Virus record (IMG/VR): IMGVR_UViG_3300047352_000282
Span: 1 to 32,965 of that record
Direction: 5' to 3' (one strand)
Length of the DNA: 32,965 bases
DNA from: a virus
Shown here: positions 23,597 to 29,717 of the stretch, piece after piece
Layout: each line of letters begins with the position of its first letter
Position numbering within the stretch: position 1 is the first letter of the stretch
Notes under the pieces: model-generated
Databases searched by the model: none
What the model was told of the DNA's origin: nothing
Seen by the model: only the letters and a program-made list of their open reading frames with translations
Program-made: the position numbers and the translations under genes

Positions 23597-23604
23597 TATT
23601 TTTG
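23597..23604 (+). promoter_or_regulatory. -7 promoter box TATTTTTG directly before a start codon (predicted leaderless transcript)
   Basis: The box ends four bases (TGAT) before the ATG at 23609. As transcription in Bacteroidota begins a few bases after this box, the mRNA should begin at or beside the start codon. No -33 element is clear. The same layout, with TAAT as spacer, occurs at 25059-25070. Confidence 0.6.
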
Positions 23605-23608
23605 TGAT

Positions 23609-23935
23609 ATGGAAATAATATTAAAAGACCTACCTAAAATTTCGTTAAATAAGTGGTATGCTGGTATGCATTGGACTAAGCGTAAGGAGATAAAAGATAA
23701 TTATACGCTAATCGTAAAAAGCCAGTTTAATAAAACGCTGCCAAAGACAAATACTTATAACACAGAATACCATTTTACATTTAAATCAAGAGCATTGGAT
23801 GCTTCTAATTGTGTTGCAATGGTTAAAATGATTGAAGATATAATCTTTGAGAATGATAGCTATAAAATAGTAAAGAGCATTCTAATTACAAGCAATAAAG
23901 GTTTAGAGGATTCAGTTAAAATAAAAATTTTTTAA
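23609..23935 (+). CDS. RusA-like Holliday junction resolvase (108 aa)
   Basis: The sequence starts MEIILKDLPKISLNKWYAGM, as RusA-type proteins begin (short strand, then SxNxxY and a basic region with HWTKRKEIKD). Further on SRALDASNCVAMVKMIEDII carries the acidic residues (Asp74, Asn77, Asp87 area) and FENDSYKIVKSILI the last Asp of the catalytic set. The family cleaves four-way junctions in recombination. The gene opens the plus arm with a probable leaderless mRNA and is followed by a promoter for the next gene, so it may be its own unit. Confidence 0.75.
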   Translation: MEIILKDLPKISLNKWYAGMHWTKRKEIKDNYTLIVKSQFNKTLPKTNTYNTEYHFTFKSRALDASNCVAMVKMIEDIIFENDSYKIVKSILITSNKGLEDSVKIKIF

Positions 23936-23941
23936 AAAAAG

Positions 23942-23972
23942 TTTTGTATTATAAATATTGTGTATATATTTG
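23942..23972 (+). promoter_or_regulatory. Bacteroidota-type promoter of the 107-aa gene
   Basis: -33 TTTTG (23942-23946), 18-base spacer, -7 TATATTTG (23965-23972), then 30 bases to the ATG. GTGTATATATTTGTAGTACAA is shared almost base for base with the promoter at 7898-7928 on the other strand. Confidence 0.85.
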
Positions 23973-24002
23973 TAGTACAATAAACAATTAGACAAAACAA
24001 AA

Positions 24003-24326
24003 ATGACAAATTTAAAAAACAACAAAACTTATAACTCTTTACTCATTAAGTCAGATTATAGCAATGGTGGAAGGATGCCATCTTTGAAGTCAATTTCTAA
24101 ACTTTTGACTGACCTTAATATTGAGCATAAATTACAAGAATGGAGTGAGACCAAGTGGAGACCAAATGGCTTAACCTACCATACTTCTGGAGGTAGTAAA
24201 ATGTATACTGGCTACGAGCTACGTATTCCAGAGATTAACTTACGAGCTAACTCTTGTGATACTTATTACTCTTATAATACTTGTGGGTATGCGAGAGATA
24301 TTATTAGACTAATTAAAAGTAAATAA
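24003..24326 (+). CDS. Hypothetical protein (107 aa)
   Basis: A basic alpha/beta protein (MTNLKNNKTYNSLLIKSDYS). It has a helix SLKSISKLLTDLNIEHKLQEW and strand segments (YELRIPEINLRANSCDTYYS). Tyr, Asn and Ser are common. It starts the third of the similar promoter units and may be the best-expressed early gene of the plus arm. No family is recognised; early host-takeover function is possible. Confidence 0.65.
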   Translation: MTNLKNNKTYNSLLIKSDYSNGGRMPSLKSISKLLTDLNIEHKLQEWSETKWRPNGLTYHTSGGSKMYTGYELRIPEINLRANSCDTYYSYNTCGYARDIIRLIKSK

Positions 24327-24353
24327 TAAAATTAAACAATAACACAAAACAAT

Positions 24354-24503
24354 ATGAAAGAACCAATTTTAAAAGTATTATCTGCCTTTATGCCATTATC
24401 GTTATGGTGTTGTGCAGTAGAAGAACCAAGAGCAGCATCTATATTATTCCTTATTGGATTATTTGCAGCCTTAGAATTAACCTATATAAAAACAAGAAAA
24501 TGA
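24354..24503 (+). CDS. Small membrane protein (49 aa)
   Basis: MKEPILKVLSAFMPLSLWCC opens a first hydrophobic segment; SILFLIGLFAALELTYI (about residues 29-45) is a second. The end is KTRK. This gives a short protein with two hydrophobic stretches, likely in the inner membrane. The stop overlaps the next start (ATGA). It is too short for a 60-residue cut-off. Function unknown; superinfection-exclusion proteins may have such a form, but this is only a possibility. Confidence 0.55.
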   Translation: MKEPILKVLSAFMPLSLWCCAVEEPRAASILFLIGLFAALELTYIKTRK

Positions 24504-24712
24504 AGTTAGATAAATACGATATATGGGAGATAACCTATATACTAAAAAAAGAAAAAGAATTAATGGAGCAAAAAGCTAAAGAGTGGATGAATGATGATGA
24601 GGATGATAAATCAATTAGCTTGATGTGCCTAAATAAAGCAAAAAAATTAAACGAAATTATTTTTAAATTAAAACAATATGAAATATACAAAAACAATATC
24701 GACAGAGCTTAA
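24500..24712 (+). CDS. Hypothetical charged helical protein (70 aa)
   Basis: I start it at the ATG at 24500, which overlaps the previous stop (ATGA); the open frame to 24404 has no leader and reads through the membrane-protein gene. The product MKLDKYDIWEITYILKKEKE is helical and highly charged, with an acidic patch NDDEDDKS and a basic end. It overlaps the next gene by 35 bases. No function recognised. Confidence 0.6.
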   Translation: MKLDKYDIWEITYILKKEKELMEQKAKEWMNDDEDDKSISLMCLNKAKKLNEIIFKLKQYEIYKNNIDRA

Positions 24713-24932
24713 AGACATTTTAAAGTCTTGCACAAGCGTAGAGCAGCGTAAATTAGTAGCCAGTAAACACCAAATATCTATACACACTTTAAATAGCGTT
24801 ATAGAGGGAAAAAGAAAGGTTAATCTGAATAATCAAAACTGCGTTACCGACTTGATGCGAGTAGCAGTAAATAACGCTAAACAAATGCACTACTCATTAT
24901 TAGATTATTATCAAGACCTAAGACAATTATAA
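24678..24932 (+). CDS. Small HTH-like protein (84 aa)
   Basis: The stretch VEQRKLVASKHQISIHTLNS, followed by VIEGKRKVN, resembles a helix-turn-helix with a basic wing, so DNA binding is plausible. The C-terminal helix (CVTDLMRVAVNNAKQMHYSL) may mediate dimer formation. It is the last gene before a hairpin at 24938-24963. A small regulator of the early arm is one reading; no cognate operator was found. Confidence 0.6.
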   Translation: MKYTKTISTELKDILKSCTSVEQRKLVASKHQISIHTLNSVIEGKRKVNLNNQNCVTDLMRVAVNNAKQMHYSLLDYYQDLRQL

Positions 24933-24937
24933 AAGAA

Positions 24938-24963
24938 AAACCCCTCTTGGTCTGGAGGGGTTT
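24938..24963. terminator. Strong symmetric hairpin, probable terminator
   Basis: A 9-bp perfect stem AAACCCCTC/GAGGGGTTT with an 8-base loop lies just after the stop at 24932. On the plus strand it is followed by TTTATAATAAAA, a poor U-tract; on the minus strand by TTTTTCTTTT, a good one. It probably ends the early unit before the ERF operon and may act in both directions. Confidence 0.65.
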
Positions 24964-25058
24964 ATAATAAAAACAATAAAACTATTGTTCACACAAAACA
25001 AAGGACAACATTAACAAGAAAAAATTTAACTAAATAAACATTATAAGAACATTTTAAT

Positions 25059-25066
25059 TATATTTG
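25059..25066 (+). promoter_or_regulatory. -7 box TATATTTG directly before the ERF start (predicted leaderless transcript)
   Basis: The box is a perfect TAnnTTTG, four bases (TAAT) before ATG 25071; no TTG is seen at -33. The 138-base gap upstream contains otherwise only the 24938-24963 hairpin. Confidence 0.6.
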
Positions 25067-25070
25067 TAAT

Positions 25071-25565
25071 ATGAATTTATACACAAAACTAAACGAAGTC
25101 AAAAAGGAGATAGGAGCTATCTCTAAAGACTCAACAAACCCCTTCTTTAAATCAAAGTATTTCGACATTAACTCGCTACTAAAGCACGTTGAACCATTAC
25201 TACAAAAAAATGGTTTACTATTACTCCAGCCAATTGTCAAAGGAGAGGTATTTTCTGAGATAGTAGATATTGAATCTGGAGAAAGCGTTACCAGTTCGAT
25301 AGTATTACCTCAAATGGATGACCCACAGAAGCTCGGAAGTGCCATAACCTACTACCGAAGATATACCCTACAATCGCTTTTAGGATTACAAGCTGAGGAT
25401 GACGATGCTAACTCAGCCAGTCAAGCCACAAAAAACCATAAACCTTTGATTTATAAAGATGATAAAATATGGAATGCAGCAATTAATAAAGGTATTACAC
25501 TTTCGGAGTTGAAAGAGCATTATAGTATAAGTAGAACTAACGAAAAACTTTATCCAATCAAATGA
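25071..25565 (+). CDS. erf: ERF-family single-strand annealing protein (164 aa)
   Basis: Typical ERF features: NLYTKLNEVKKEIGAISKDS at the start, NPFFKSKYFDINSLLKHVEP (about residues 23-42), then SIVLPQMDDPQKLGSAITYY and RRYTLQSLLGL (about 97-120). These bind ssDNA and pair homologous strands. It couples by ATGA with an exonuclease-type gene, the standard two-part recombination system (annealase plus exonuclease). A non-consensus DnaA-box-like TTATACACA lies at its start (25077-25085). Confidence 0.88.
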   Translation: MNLYTKLNEVKKEIGAISKDSTNPFFKSKYFDINSLLKHVEPLLQKNGLLLLQPIVKGEVFSEIVDIESGESVTSSIVLPQMDDPQKLGSAITYYRRYTLQSLLGLQAEDDDANSASQATKNHKPLIYKDDKIWNAAINKGITLSELKEHYSISRTNEKLYPIK

Positions 25566-26173
25566 AATTATTTAAAGCAAGAGCTTCCAGTAGTGGTAAG
25601 CTGATGACAAAGCCTCGTTCAAAAAGCGAGGTATTGTCTAAAACTACTAAATCATATTTAGAGGAGTGGACAAAGGAGCAGATATACGGAGTGCGTAAAA
25701 ACATCCAATCTAAATACCTAACCAAAGGTAATGAAGTTGAGGATGATGCGATTAATTATGCCTCTGCTGAGAAGGGTTGGTTATTCGCTGAGAAAAACGA
25801 GGAATATTTTGAGGATGAATATTTTTGTGGTACTCCAGACGTTATACTTGAGGATAAGATTATAGATATAAAATCAAGCTGGGACTGCTTTAGCTTTCCT
25901 CTATTCTATAATGGCATACCAAATAAGGACTATTATTATCAGCTCCAGACGTATATGCACTTAACTGGTAAGCATAAAGCTCAATTAGTGTATGTTTTAA
26001 TGAACACACCAGAGGAATTAACCTTTGAGGAGAACCACGACTATACAGAAATAAATAGCAAGTATCGCATAAAGACCTTTGATATAGAATATGATGAGGA
26101 GGTTATGCAAGAGATGAAATTAAAAGTAGAACAATCAAGAGAATATATCAATGAAATTAGTAAAGCACTATAA
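25562..26173 (+). CDS. PD-(D/E)XK exonuclease, YqaJ/RecB-like (203 aa)
   Basis: The catalytic block is CGTPDVILEDKIIDIKSSWD (Asp at about 81 and then Asp...IKS, giving the D-(D)xK pair), followed by YYYQLQTYMHLTGKHKAQLV, the typical QxxxY helix. An upstream acidic residue and a basic N-terminal patch (KARASSSGKLMTKPRSKSE) fit. It degrades one strand of dsDNA so that the ERF protein can anneal it, inferred from the coupling by ATGA. It overlaps the next gene by 23 bases. Confidence 0.83.
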   Translation: MKLFKARASSSGKLMTKPRSKSEVLSKTTKSYLEEWTKEQIYGVRKNIQSKYLTKGNEVEDDAINYASAEKGWLFAEKNEEYFEDEYFCGTPDVILEDKIIDIKSSWDCFSFPLFYNGIPNKDYYYQLQTYMHLTGKHKAQLVYVLMNTPEELTFEENHDYTEINSKYRIKTFDIEYDEEVMQEMKLKVEQSREYINEISKAL

Positions 26174-26750
26174 AACAGAAAACCAAGACTACCTATTTAT
26201 TCGCAATACGCTTAAAAAAGGGTACACCCACCTTAATACTATCTTAGGCTTATGCAGAAAGGTAGGTATCGTAGAAGCAAATAGAAAAATAACTGACCTT
26301 GTTAAAATGGGTCAGATAGAACAAGTAGCTATAAAAGACGAATATGGAGATATTAAATATAAATATTACCCTAAACAAGATAAGCCCTCTTATTATTCTG
26401 CTGCTGGTATTGAAAAGCTGGGAGGATGGCAAAGCGATAGTTTCCTAAAAGGTAGATTAACCTTTGATAAGCTACTAAACTGCATATCTAAATACTACAA
26501 TATACCCCAAAGAGATATACAAGGAGTTAAAAGACATAGAGAGAAAGTAATATGTAGGCAAATGTTTTGCTATATCGCAAGAGATAATATGCCTAATTGC
26601 TCACTTAAAACTATTGGAGCTGCTTTAGGAGGTCGTGACCACTCAACAGTCATACACTCAATACAACAAGCTGCCGACTTAATGCAGTACGACAAACAAT
26701 TTAAGAAAGATTACACCAGATTAAACGAATTTATAAAAACAAACTTATGA
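26151..26750 (+). CDS. Protein with winged-helix-like N-terminus and DnaA domain IV (199 aa)
   Basis: Residues about 105-195 form a DnaA domain IV-like region: LLNCISKYYNIPQRDIQGVKR, later IGAALGGRDHSTVIHSIQQA, containing the GGRDHSTVxHx signature with which DnaA reads its box. There is no AAA+ domain, so it cannot act as a full initiator. The N-terminal 60 residues (KKGYTHLNTILGLCRKVGIV) look winged-helix-like. It could place host or phage DnaA functions on the phage origin, or block host initiation. It overlaps the exonuclease gene by 23 bases. Confidence 0.8.
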   Translation: MKLVKHYKTENQDYLFIRNTLKKGYTHLNTILGLCRKVGIVEANRKITDLVKMGQIEQVAIKDEYGDIKYKYYPKQDKPSYYSAAGIEKLGGWQSDSFLKGRLTFDKLLNCISKYYNIPQRDIQGVKRHREKVICRQMFCYIARDNMPNCSLKTIGAALGGRDHSTVIHSIQQAADLMQYDKQFKKDYTRLNEFIKTNL

Positions 26751-27019
26751 ACATTAAAAAACAAATCACAAAGCTATTGACAGAAAACCCAGAAATGCGA
26801 GACAATCCTAAGAAATTAGTAAGGAGAGCCTTACAGAATCTTTATGGTACTAATGTATTATCGGCAATGATAGTATCAGAACATTACAGAGAAGTAGAAT
26901 CTATTATGAGATATAGCAGAAAGCTGCAATCAGATAACGAAGAGCTAAGAGGCAAAGAGTGGAAGCGTAGAAAAAAGGTACTTGAGCCTAAAGTTAGACA
27001 AGAATTAGGATACAAATGA
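26747..27019 (+). CDS. Hypothetical basic helical protein (90 aa)
   Basis: Overlaps both neighbours by four bases. It is basic and helical: ITKLLTENPEMRDNPKKLVR, then VESIMRYSRKLQSDNEELRG and KEWKRRKKVLEPKVR. A nucleic-acid-binding role is possible. It links the replication genes to the lysis genes in the same operon. Family not recognised. Confidence 0.6.
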   Translation: MNIKKQITKLLTENPEMRDNPKKLVRRALQNLYGTNVLSAMIVSEHYREVESIMRYSRKLQSDNEELRGKEWKRRKKVLEPKVRQELGYK

Positions 27020-27414
27020 AGCTAATTTTTATAGTGTTAAATGTTGGTTTATTTCTGACTACTTCCTCAATGGGAGTAGTTAGGAGTATTCCTAAAAACA
27101 ATTTAATAGACGCTATAATTTACGTTGAAAGCAGAGGAGATATAAACGCATATAATGCAAAAGAAAACGCAGTAGGATGCTTACAAATACGCCCTATAAT
27201 GCTCCGAGAGGTTAATAGGTTATTAGGATATAACAAATACAAGTTAGCAGATAGATGGAATAAAGTAAAGTCCATAGAAATGTTTAACGTAATTAAAGAA
27301 CATACAACTAATCCTACCAATGAAAAGTTAGCAAGAAACTGGAACGGAGGTTGGAATGGATACAAGAAACAATCAACATTAAAATACTGGCATAAAGTCA
27401 AAGAACAATTATGA
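27016..27414 (+). CDS. Lytic transglycosylase-like protein with signal peptide (132 aa)
   Basis: An N-terminal hydrophobic signal (KLIFIVLNVGLFLTTSSMG) is followed by LIDAIIYVESRGDINAYNAK, the SLT-type catalytic motif in which the Glu of VESRGD is the acid. Then come AVGCLQIRPIMLREVNRLLG and, at the end, LARNWNGGWNGYKKQSTLKY, the other hallmarks of the family. It cuts the glycan chains of the cell wall. It is part of the plus arm, separate from the holin and M15 endolysin. It overlaps the next gene by four bases. Confidence 0.8.
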   Translation: MKLIFIVLNVGLFLTTSSMGVVRSIPKNNLIDAIIYVESRGDINAYNAKENAVGCLQIRPIMLREVNRLLGYNKYKLADRWNKVKSIEMFNVIKEHTTNPTNEKLARNWNGGWNGYKKQSTLKYWHKVKEQL

Positions 27415-27686
27415 ATAAACACATTTTAATCTACGCAATTATTACTATTATAGTTCAAATCGTTATAATATCAGACTTATTATCCAAACGAAATAAACTG
27501 GAAACAATAGAAGCGATTATAGAACAACCAGAGTTAAGCGATATTGACGGACTGCTTAACGAGATAGATACACTACAAATTAAATCAGATACCATTAAAT
27601 TATATTATGAACGCAAGACAAGTAATTATCATATTCTTCCTCGTAGCGAACGTATACGCTTATTCGCAGATAGAATTAACAGATAA
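27411..27686 (+). CDS. Inner-membrane spanin-like protein (91 aa)
   Basis: The hydrophobic N-terminus LIYAIITIIVQIVIISDLL (residues 5-23) anchors it in the inner membrane. The rest is charged and helical (NKLETIEAIIEQPELSDIDG, LLNEIDTLQIKSDTIKLYYE), as in Rz-type i-spanins, which span the periplasm. The last 80 bases overlap out of frame with the next gene. This nested form is a classical sign of spanin pairs. Sequence similarity to known spanins cannot be judged by eye. Confidence 0.6.
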   Translation: MNKHILIYAIITIIVQIVIISDLLSKRNKLETIEAIIEQPELSDIDGLLNEIDTLQIKSDTIKLYYERKTSNYHILPRSERIRLFADRINR

Positions 27687-27987
27687 TAAAGGAGATACCC
27701 TTATTTGCATAACCTATCCCCAAATGGATAGAATATATCTGGAGCTAATACAAAAAGATAGTTTATTGGCTCAATCTCAAATAAGCCATTTTAAAGAGCT
27801 TAAATATATCGAGCTAATAGATAACACTAAAAAAGATATAAACTCGCTTAAAACGTATATAAATAGCATTGAGGAGGATAATGATGACCTATTGACTATA
27901 TCAAAAATACAAGAGCATAAAATTAAACGTAACAGAAAGATAGGTTTAGTTATGGTCGGAATAATAGTTTTACAAGCCTTATTATGA
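27607..27987 (+). CDS. Spanin-like partner with signal peptide, coiled coil and C-terminal membrane anchor (126 aa)
   Basis: MNARQVIIIFFLVANVYAYS is a signal-peptide-like start with no lipobox Cys. A coiled coil covers about residues 45-100 (LIQKDSLLAQSQISHFKELK, KKDINSLKTYINSIEEDNDD), and IGLVMVGIIVLQALL is a C-terminal anchor. This is the form of many Bacteroidota phage lysis genes: a signal plus coiled coil plus terminal anchor. The start lies inside the upstream gene, 80 bases before its stop. A spanin or unimolecular spanin is likely; a holin accessory is the alternative. Confidence 0.6.
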   Translation: MNARQVIIIFFLVANVYAYSQIELTDNKGDTLICITYPQMDRIYLELIQKDSLLAQSQISHFKELKYIELIDNTKKDINSLKTYINSIEEDNDDLLTISKIQEHKIKRNRKIGLVMVGIIVLQALL

Positions 27988-28373
27988 GCTTAATTAGAAA
28001 TAGTAAACAAGTAAAACAATCGATAGATTTTAGTGGTATTGAGAATGGCAAAATACACCCATCTGATATAGATGCAGTTTTAGAGTTTGATAATGAAGTA
28101 TTAATACTAATAGAGGTAAAAAGACAAGGTAATATAATACCAACTGGACAAAGATTATTGTTAGAACGTATATGTGATTCTTGGCATACTAAAAAGAGTA
28201 TAGTTTTAAAGGTAACGCATAATTTTAATAATGACGATTTAGATATACCATTAAGATTATGTACTTTAGAAAAGTATTATTATAATAAAAAATGGGACTA
28301 CAAAAACAAGCCTCTAAAAGAGGTATTAATTGACATAGGTAAAAATTGGAATATCAAAAAAATGATACTATAA
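27984..28373 (+). CDS. PD-(D/E)XK nuclease-like protein (129 aa)
   Basis: The block HPSDIDAVLEFDNEVLILIE followed by VKRQGN gives Asp (28 or 30), then Glu-Val-Lys (EVK) on the next strand, the DxnExK arrangement of PD-(D/E)XK nucleases such as Holliday junction resolvases and VRR-NUC proteins. QRLLLERICDSWHTK is the usual following helix. It couples by ATGA to the upstream gene and meets the minus-strand gene 28368-28757 tail to tail with six shared bases. No hairpin lies between them. Confidence 0.6.
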   Translation: MSLIRNSKQVKQSIDFSGIENGKIHPSDIDAVLEFDNEVLILIEVKRQGNIIPTGQRLLLERICDSWHTKKSIVLKVTHNFNNDDLDIPLRLCTLEKYYYNKKWDYKNKPLKEVLIDIGKNWNIKKMIL

Positions 28374-28757
28374 CTCTAATTTTATAGCATTATCAATATC
28401 TAAAAAAGCTATTTTCTTTAATACGTTTTTATTATTGGCAAATTGAGTAGTAGCTCTTAGGCTTTTAAATATCCATTCTGGTTTTATTTCTAATAAGTCA
28501 AATGAATAAATACCCTCTGGGGTAGAGTTAATGTACATAGGTATATCTAAATGCTTACCAGCTTCAAATATCATCGCATCATATTTACTCTTTTCAATTA
28601 GTAAGCTATCATAATGCTTCCTTCTGCATTTAAGCTCAATACGATGTCTAAATTTTGGTGAGTAGCAATCCCATCGGCTCATTTGATTTTTTGCCTTAAC
28701 TAAGTCAAAGTAAACAAACTCCTTTAACCAGTCAAATAATTGCTCTTCATTCCACAT
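28368..28757 (-). CDS. Possible PD-(D/E)XK nuclease-like protein (129 aa)
   Basis: WDCYSPKFRHRIELKCRRKHYDSLLI has an Asp (WDCY), a later Glu-Leu-Lys (ELK) and a basic following segment, which fits a D...ExK nuclease core. Tyr and Asp residues in LLIEKSKYDAMIFEAGKHL continue the fold. The gene is the last one of the minus-strand late operon, starting inside the endolysin stop (TAATG). Its size equals that of the converging nuclease-like gene, 129 residues. Similarity of the two could not be shown by eye. Role unknown. Confidence 0.5.
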   Translation of the reverse strand: MWNEEQLFDWLKEFVYFDLVKAKNQMSRWDCYSPKFRHRIELKCRRKHYDSLLIEKSKYDAMIFEAGKHLDIPMYINSTPEGIYSFDLLEIKPEWIFKSLRATTQFANNKNVLKKIAFLDIDNAIKLEL

Positions 28758-29158
28758 TACCAGCTTCTGTATTCGCCTATATCGTAATGAGTGAAGGTTG
28801 GGTATCTGCCTAAACCACCCTCTTTAATCTTTCCGTCTTTTTGTAGTTGTTCTACTGCATCTTGAACAATTCTTGGAGTTATATTCATTCTAAAGTCAGC
28901 AGCACTTGCAGTTAAATGTTGGCTCTTTTTAGCTCCACCTACTGATTTATTATACGCTGGTGTTCTATAACCGCTATTTATCTTAATAGCAAAGTTTCCG
29001 AAATGTTCTCTAATTACCTCTAAGTTATTCATCAACTCTTGTACATTGCTATAAAATTCCTCTGGTACTGGTGTTCCATCATTACAAGCAAACTCTTCTA
29101 ACTTAAAATGTTTAGAGCTTGGAATCTTTACGCTTTTTTGTTTACTATTTTTTTTCAT
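28757..29158 (-). CDS. Endolysin, peptidase M15 family (133 aa)
   Basis: Peptidase_M15_3-type zinc peptidase that cuts peptide cross-links in peptidoglycan. KINSGYRTPAYNKSVGGAKK, then SQHLTASAADF (zinc His at SQH and Asp at AADF, about residues 81-90) and the C-terminal THYDIGEYRSW (His-x-Asp) give the metal and catalytic set. There is no signal peptide (start MKKNSKQKSVKIPSSKHF), so release through the holin is expected. The start overlaps the 50-aa gene by 14 bases. Confidence 0.88.
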   Translation of the reverse strand: MKKNSKQKSVKIPSSKHFKLEEFACNDGTPVPEEFYSNVQELMNNLEVIREHFGNFAIKINSGYRTPAYNKSVGGAKKSQHLTASAADFRMNITPRIVQDAVEQLQKDGKIKEGGLGRYPTFTHYDIGEYRSW

Positions 29159-29297
29159 AATTGATTGTTATTGTGAATATGAACATATACAAAGTTATGG
29201 TATTATAGCTAAATTCCTCATCAGCACCCACATACTCCCATCCTAAAGCGAATCTGTCGTGTGGATAATGCCCAGTTATGTATATCTCGTAATTCAA
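29145..29297 (-). CDS. Small membrane-associated protein between holin and endolysin (50 aa)
   Basis: An open frame starting with TTG right after the holin stop (29298-29300) runs to TAG at 29145-29147, inside the endolysin start region. The product begins (M)NYEIYITGHYPHDRFALGWE, has acidic VGADEEFSYNT, and ends with a hydrophobic ITLYMFIFTITINYEKK. It fills an otherwise empty 139-base gap. Small proteins with FxLGWE...ITLYxxxFTI patterns occur beside phage lysis genes in Bacteroidota, as I recall. Start codon and expression are uncertain. Confidence 0.5.
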   Translation of the reverse strand: MNYEIYITGHYPHDRFALGWEYVGADEEFSYNTITLYMFIFTITINYEKK

Positions 29298-29717
29298 TTA
29301 TAGTTGTTTTTTAACTTTTTTCAGATTGTTGATAATTTCTAACATCTTAGCTATCATAGAATAGCCCTTAACTGCTTCAAAACTTTCATCTATTGATTTT
29401 GCTTCATTAATTATTAGCGTTAATGCAATAACCTTAGTAGCCATAAACTCCACGTCAACTAAATTAGATATAAGCGAGTTAATAATAAAGACATCTGAGC
29501 CATAAATCATCATTACTGCACCGACATAAGATATTAACTTTGGCACTAATCCAGTTCTGAATGCTTTGCTTGATAATTTCTCTCCTAAGTTTTTAGCTTT
29601 CCATATGCCAAATCCAGTATCTAAAATGGTAGATAATGCAACGAGTAATATAATCCCCTTTATAGGAGCAAAAAATAAAAGTATAGAATATAATATGCTG
29701 CTCAAATATATTTTCAT
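29298..29717 (-). CDS. Holin, phage_holin_4 type (139 aa)
   Basis: Three hydrophobic segments are visible: SILYSILLFFAPIKGIILLV (near the start), the KLISYVGAVMMIYGSDVFII stretch and FMATKVIALTLIINEAKS. The motif LSTILDTGFGIWKAKNLGEK between them, and EAKSIDESFEAVKGYSMIAK at the end, match phage_holin_4 (toxin secretion/phage lysis) proteins. It opens the membrane for the M15 endolysin encoded next. The start overlaps the fibre stop (ATGA). Confidence 0.83.
   Translation of the reverse strand: MKIYLSSILYSILLFFAPIKGIILLVALSTILDTGFGIWKAKNLGEKLSSKAFRTGLVPKLISYVGAVMMIYGSDVFIINSLISNLVDVEFMATKVIALTLIINEAKSIDESFEAVKGYSMIAKMLEIINNLKKVKKQL

Noticed and set aside
24404-24712. 102-aa version of the charged helical protein
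   Set aside because: The extra N-terminus reads the membrane-protein gene in another frame; the ATG at 24500 overlaps the upstream stop (ATGA).
29260-29268. Perfect DnaA box (TTATCCACA on the minus strand) as an origin
   Set aside because: A single box inside a small ORF, with no cluster and no AT-rich unwinding element beside it; kept only as a remark under the DnaA-IV finding.
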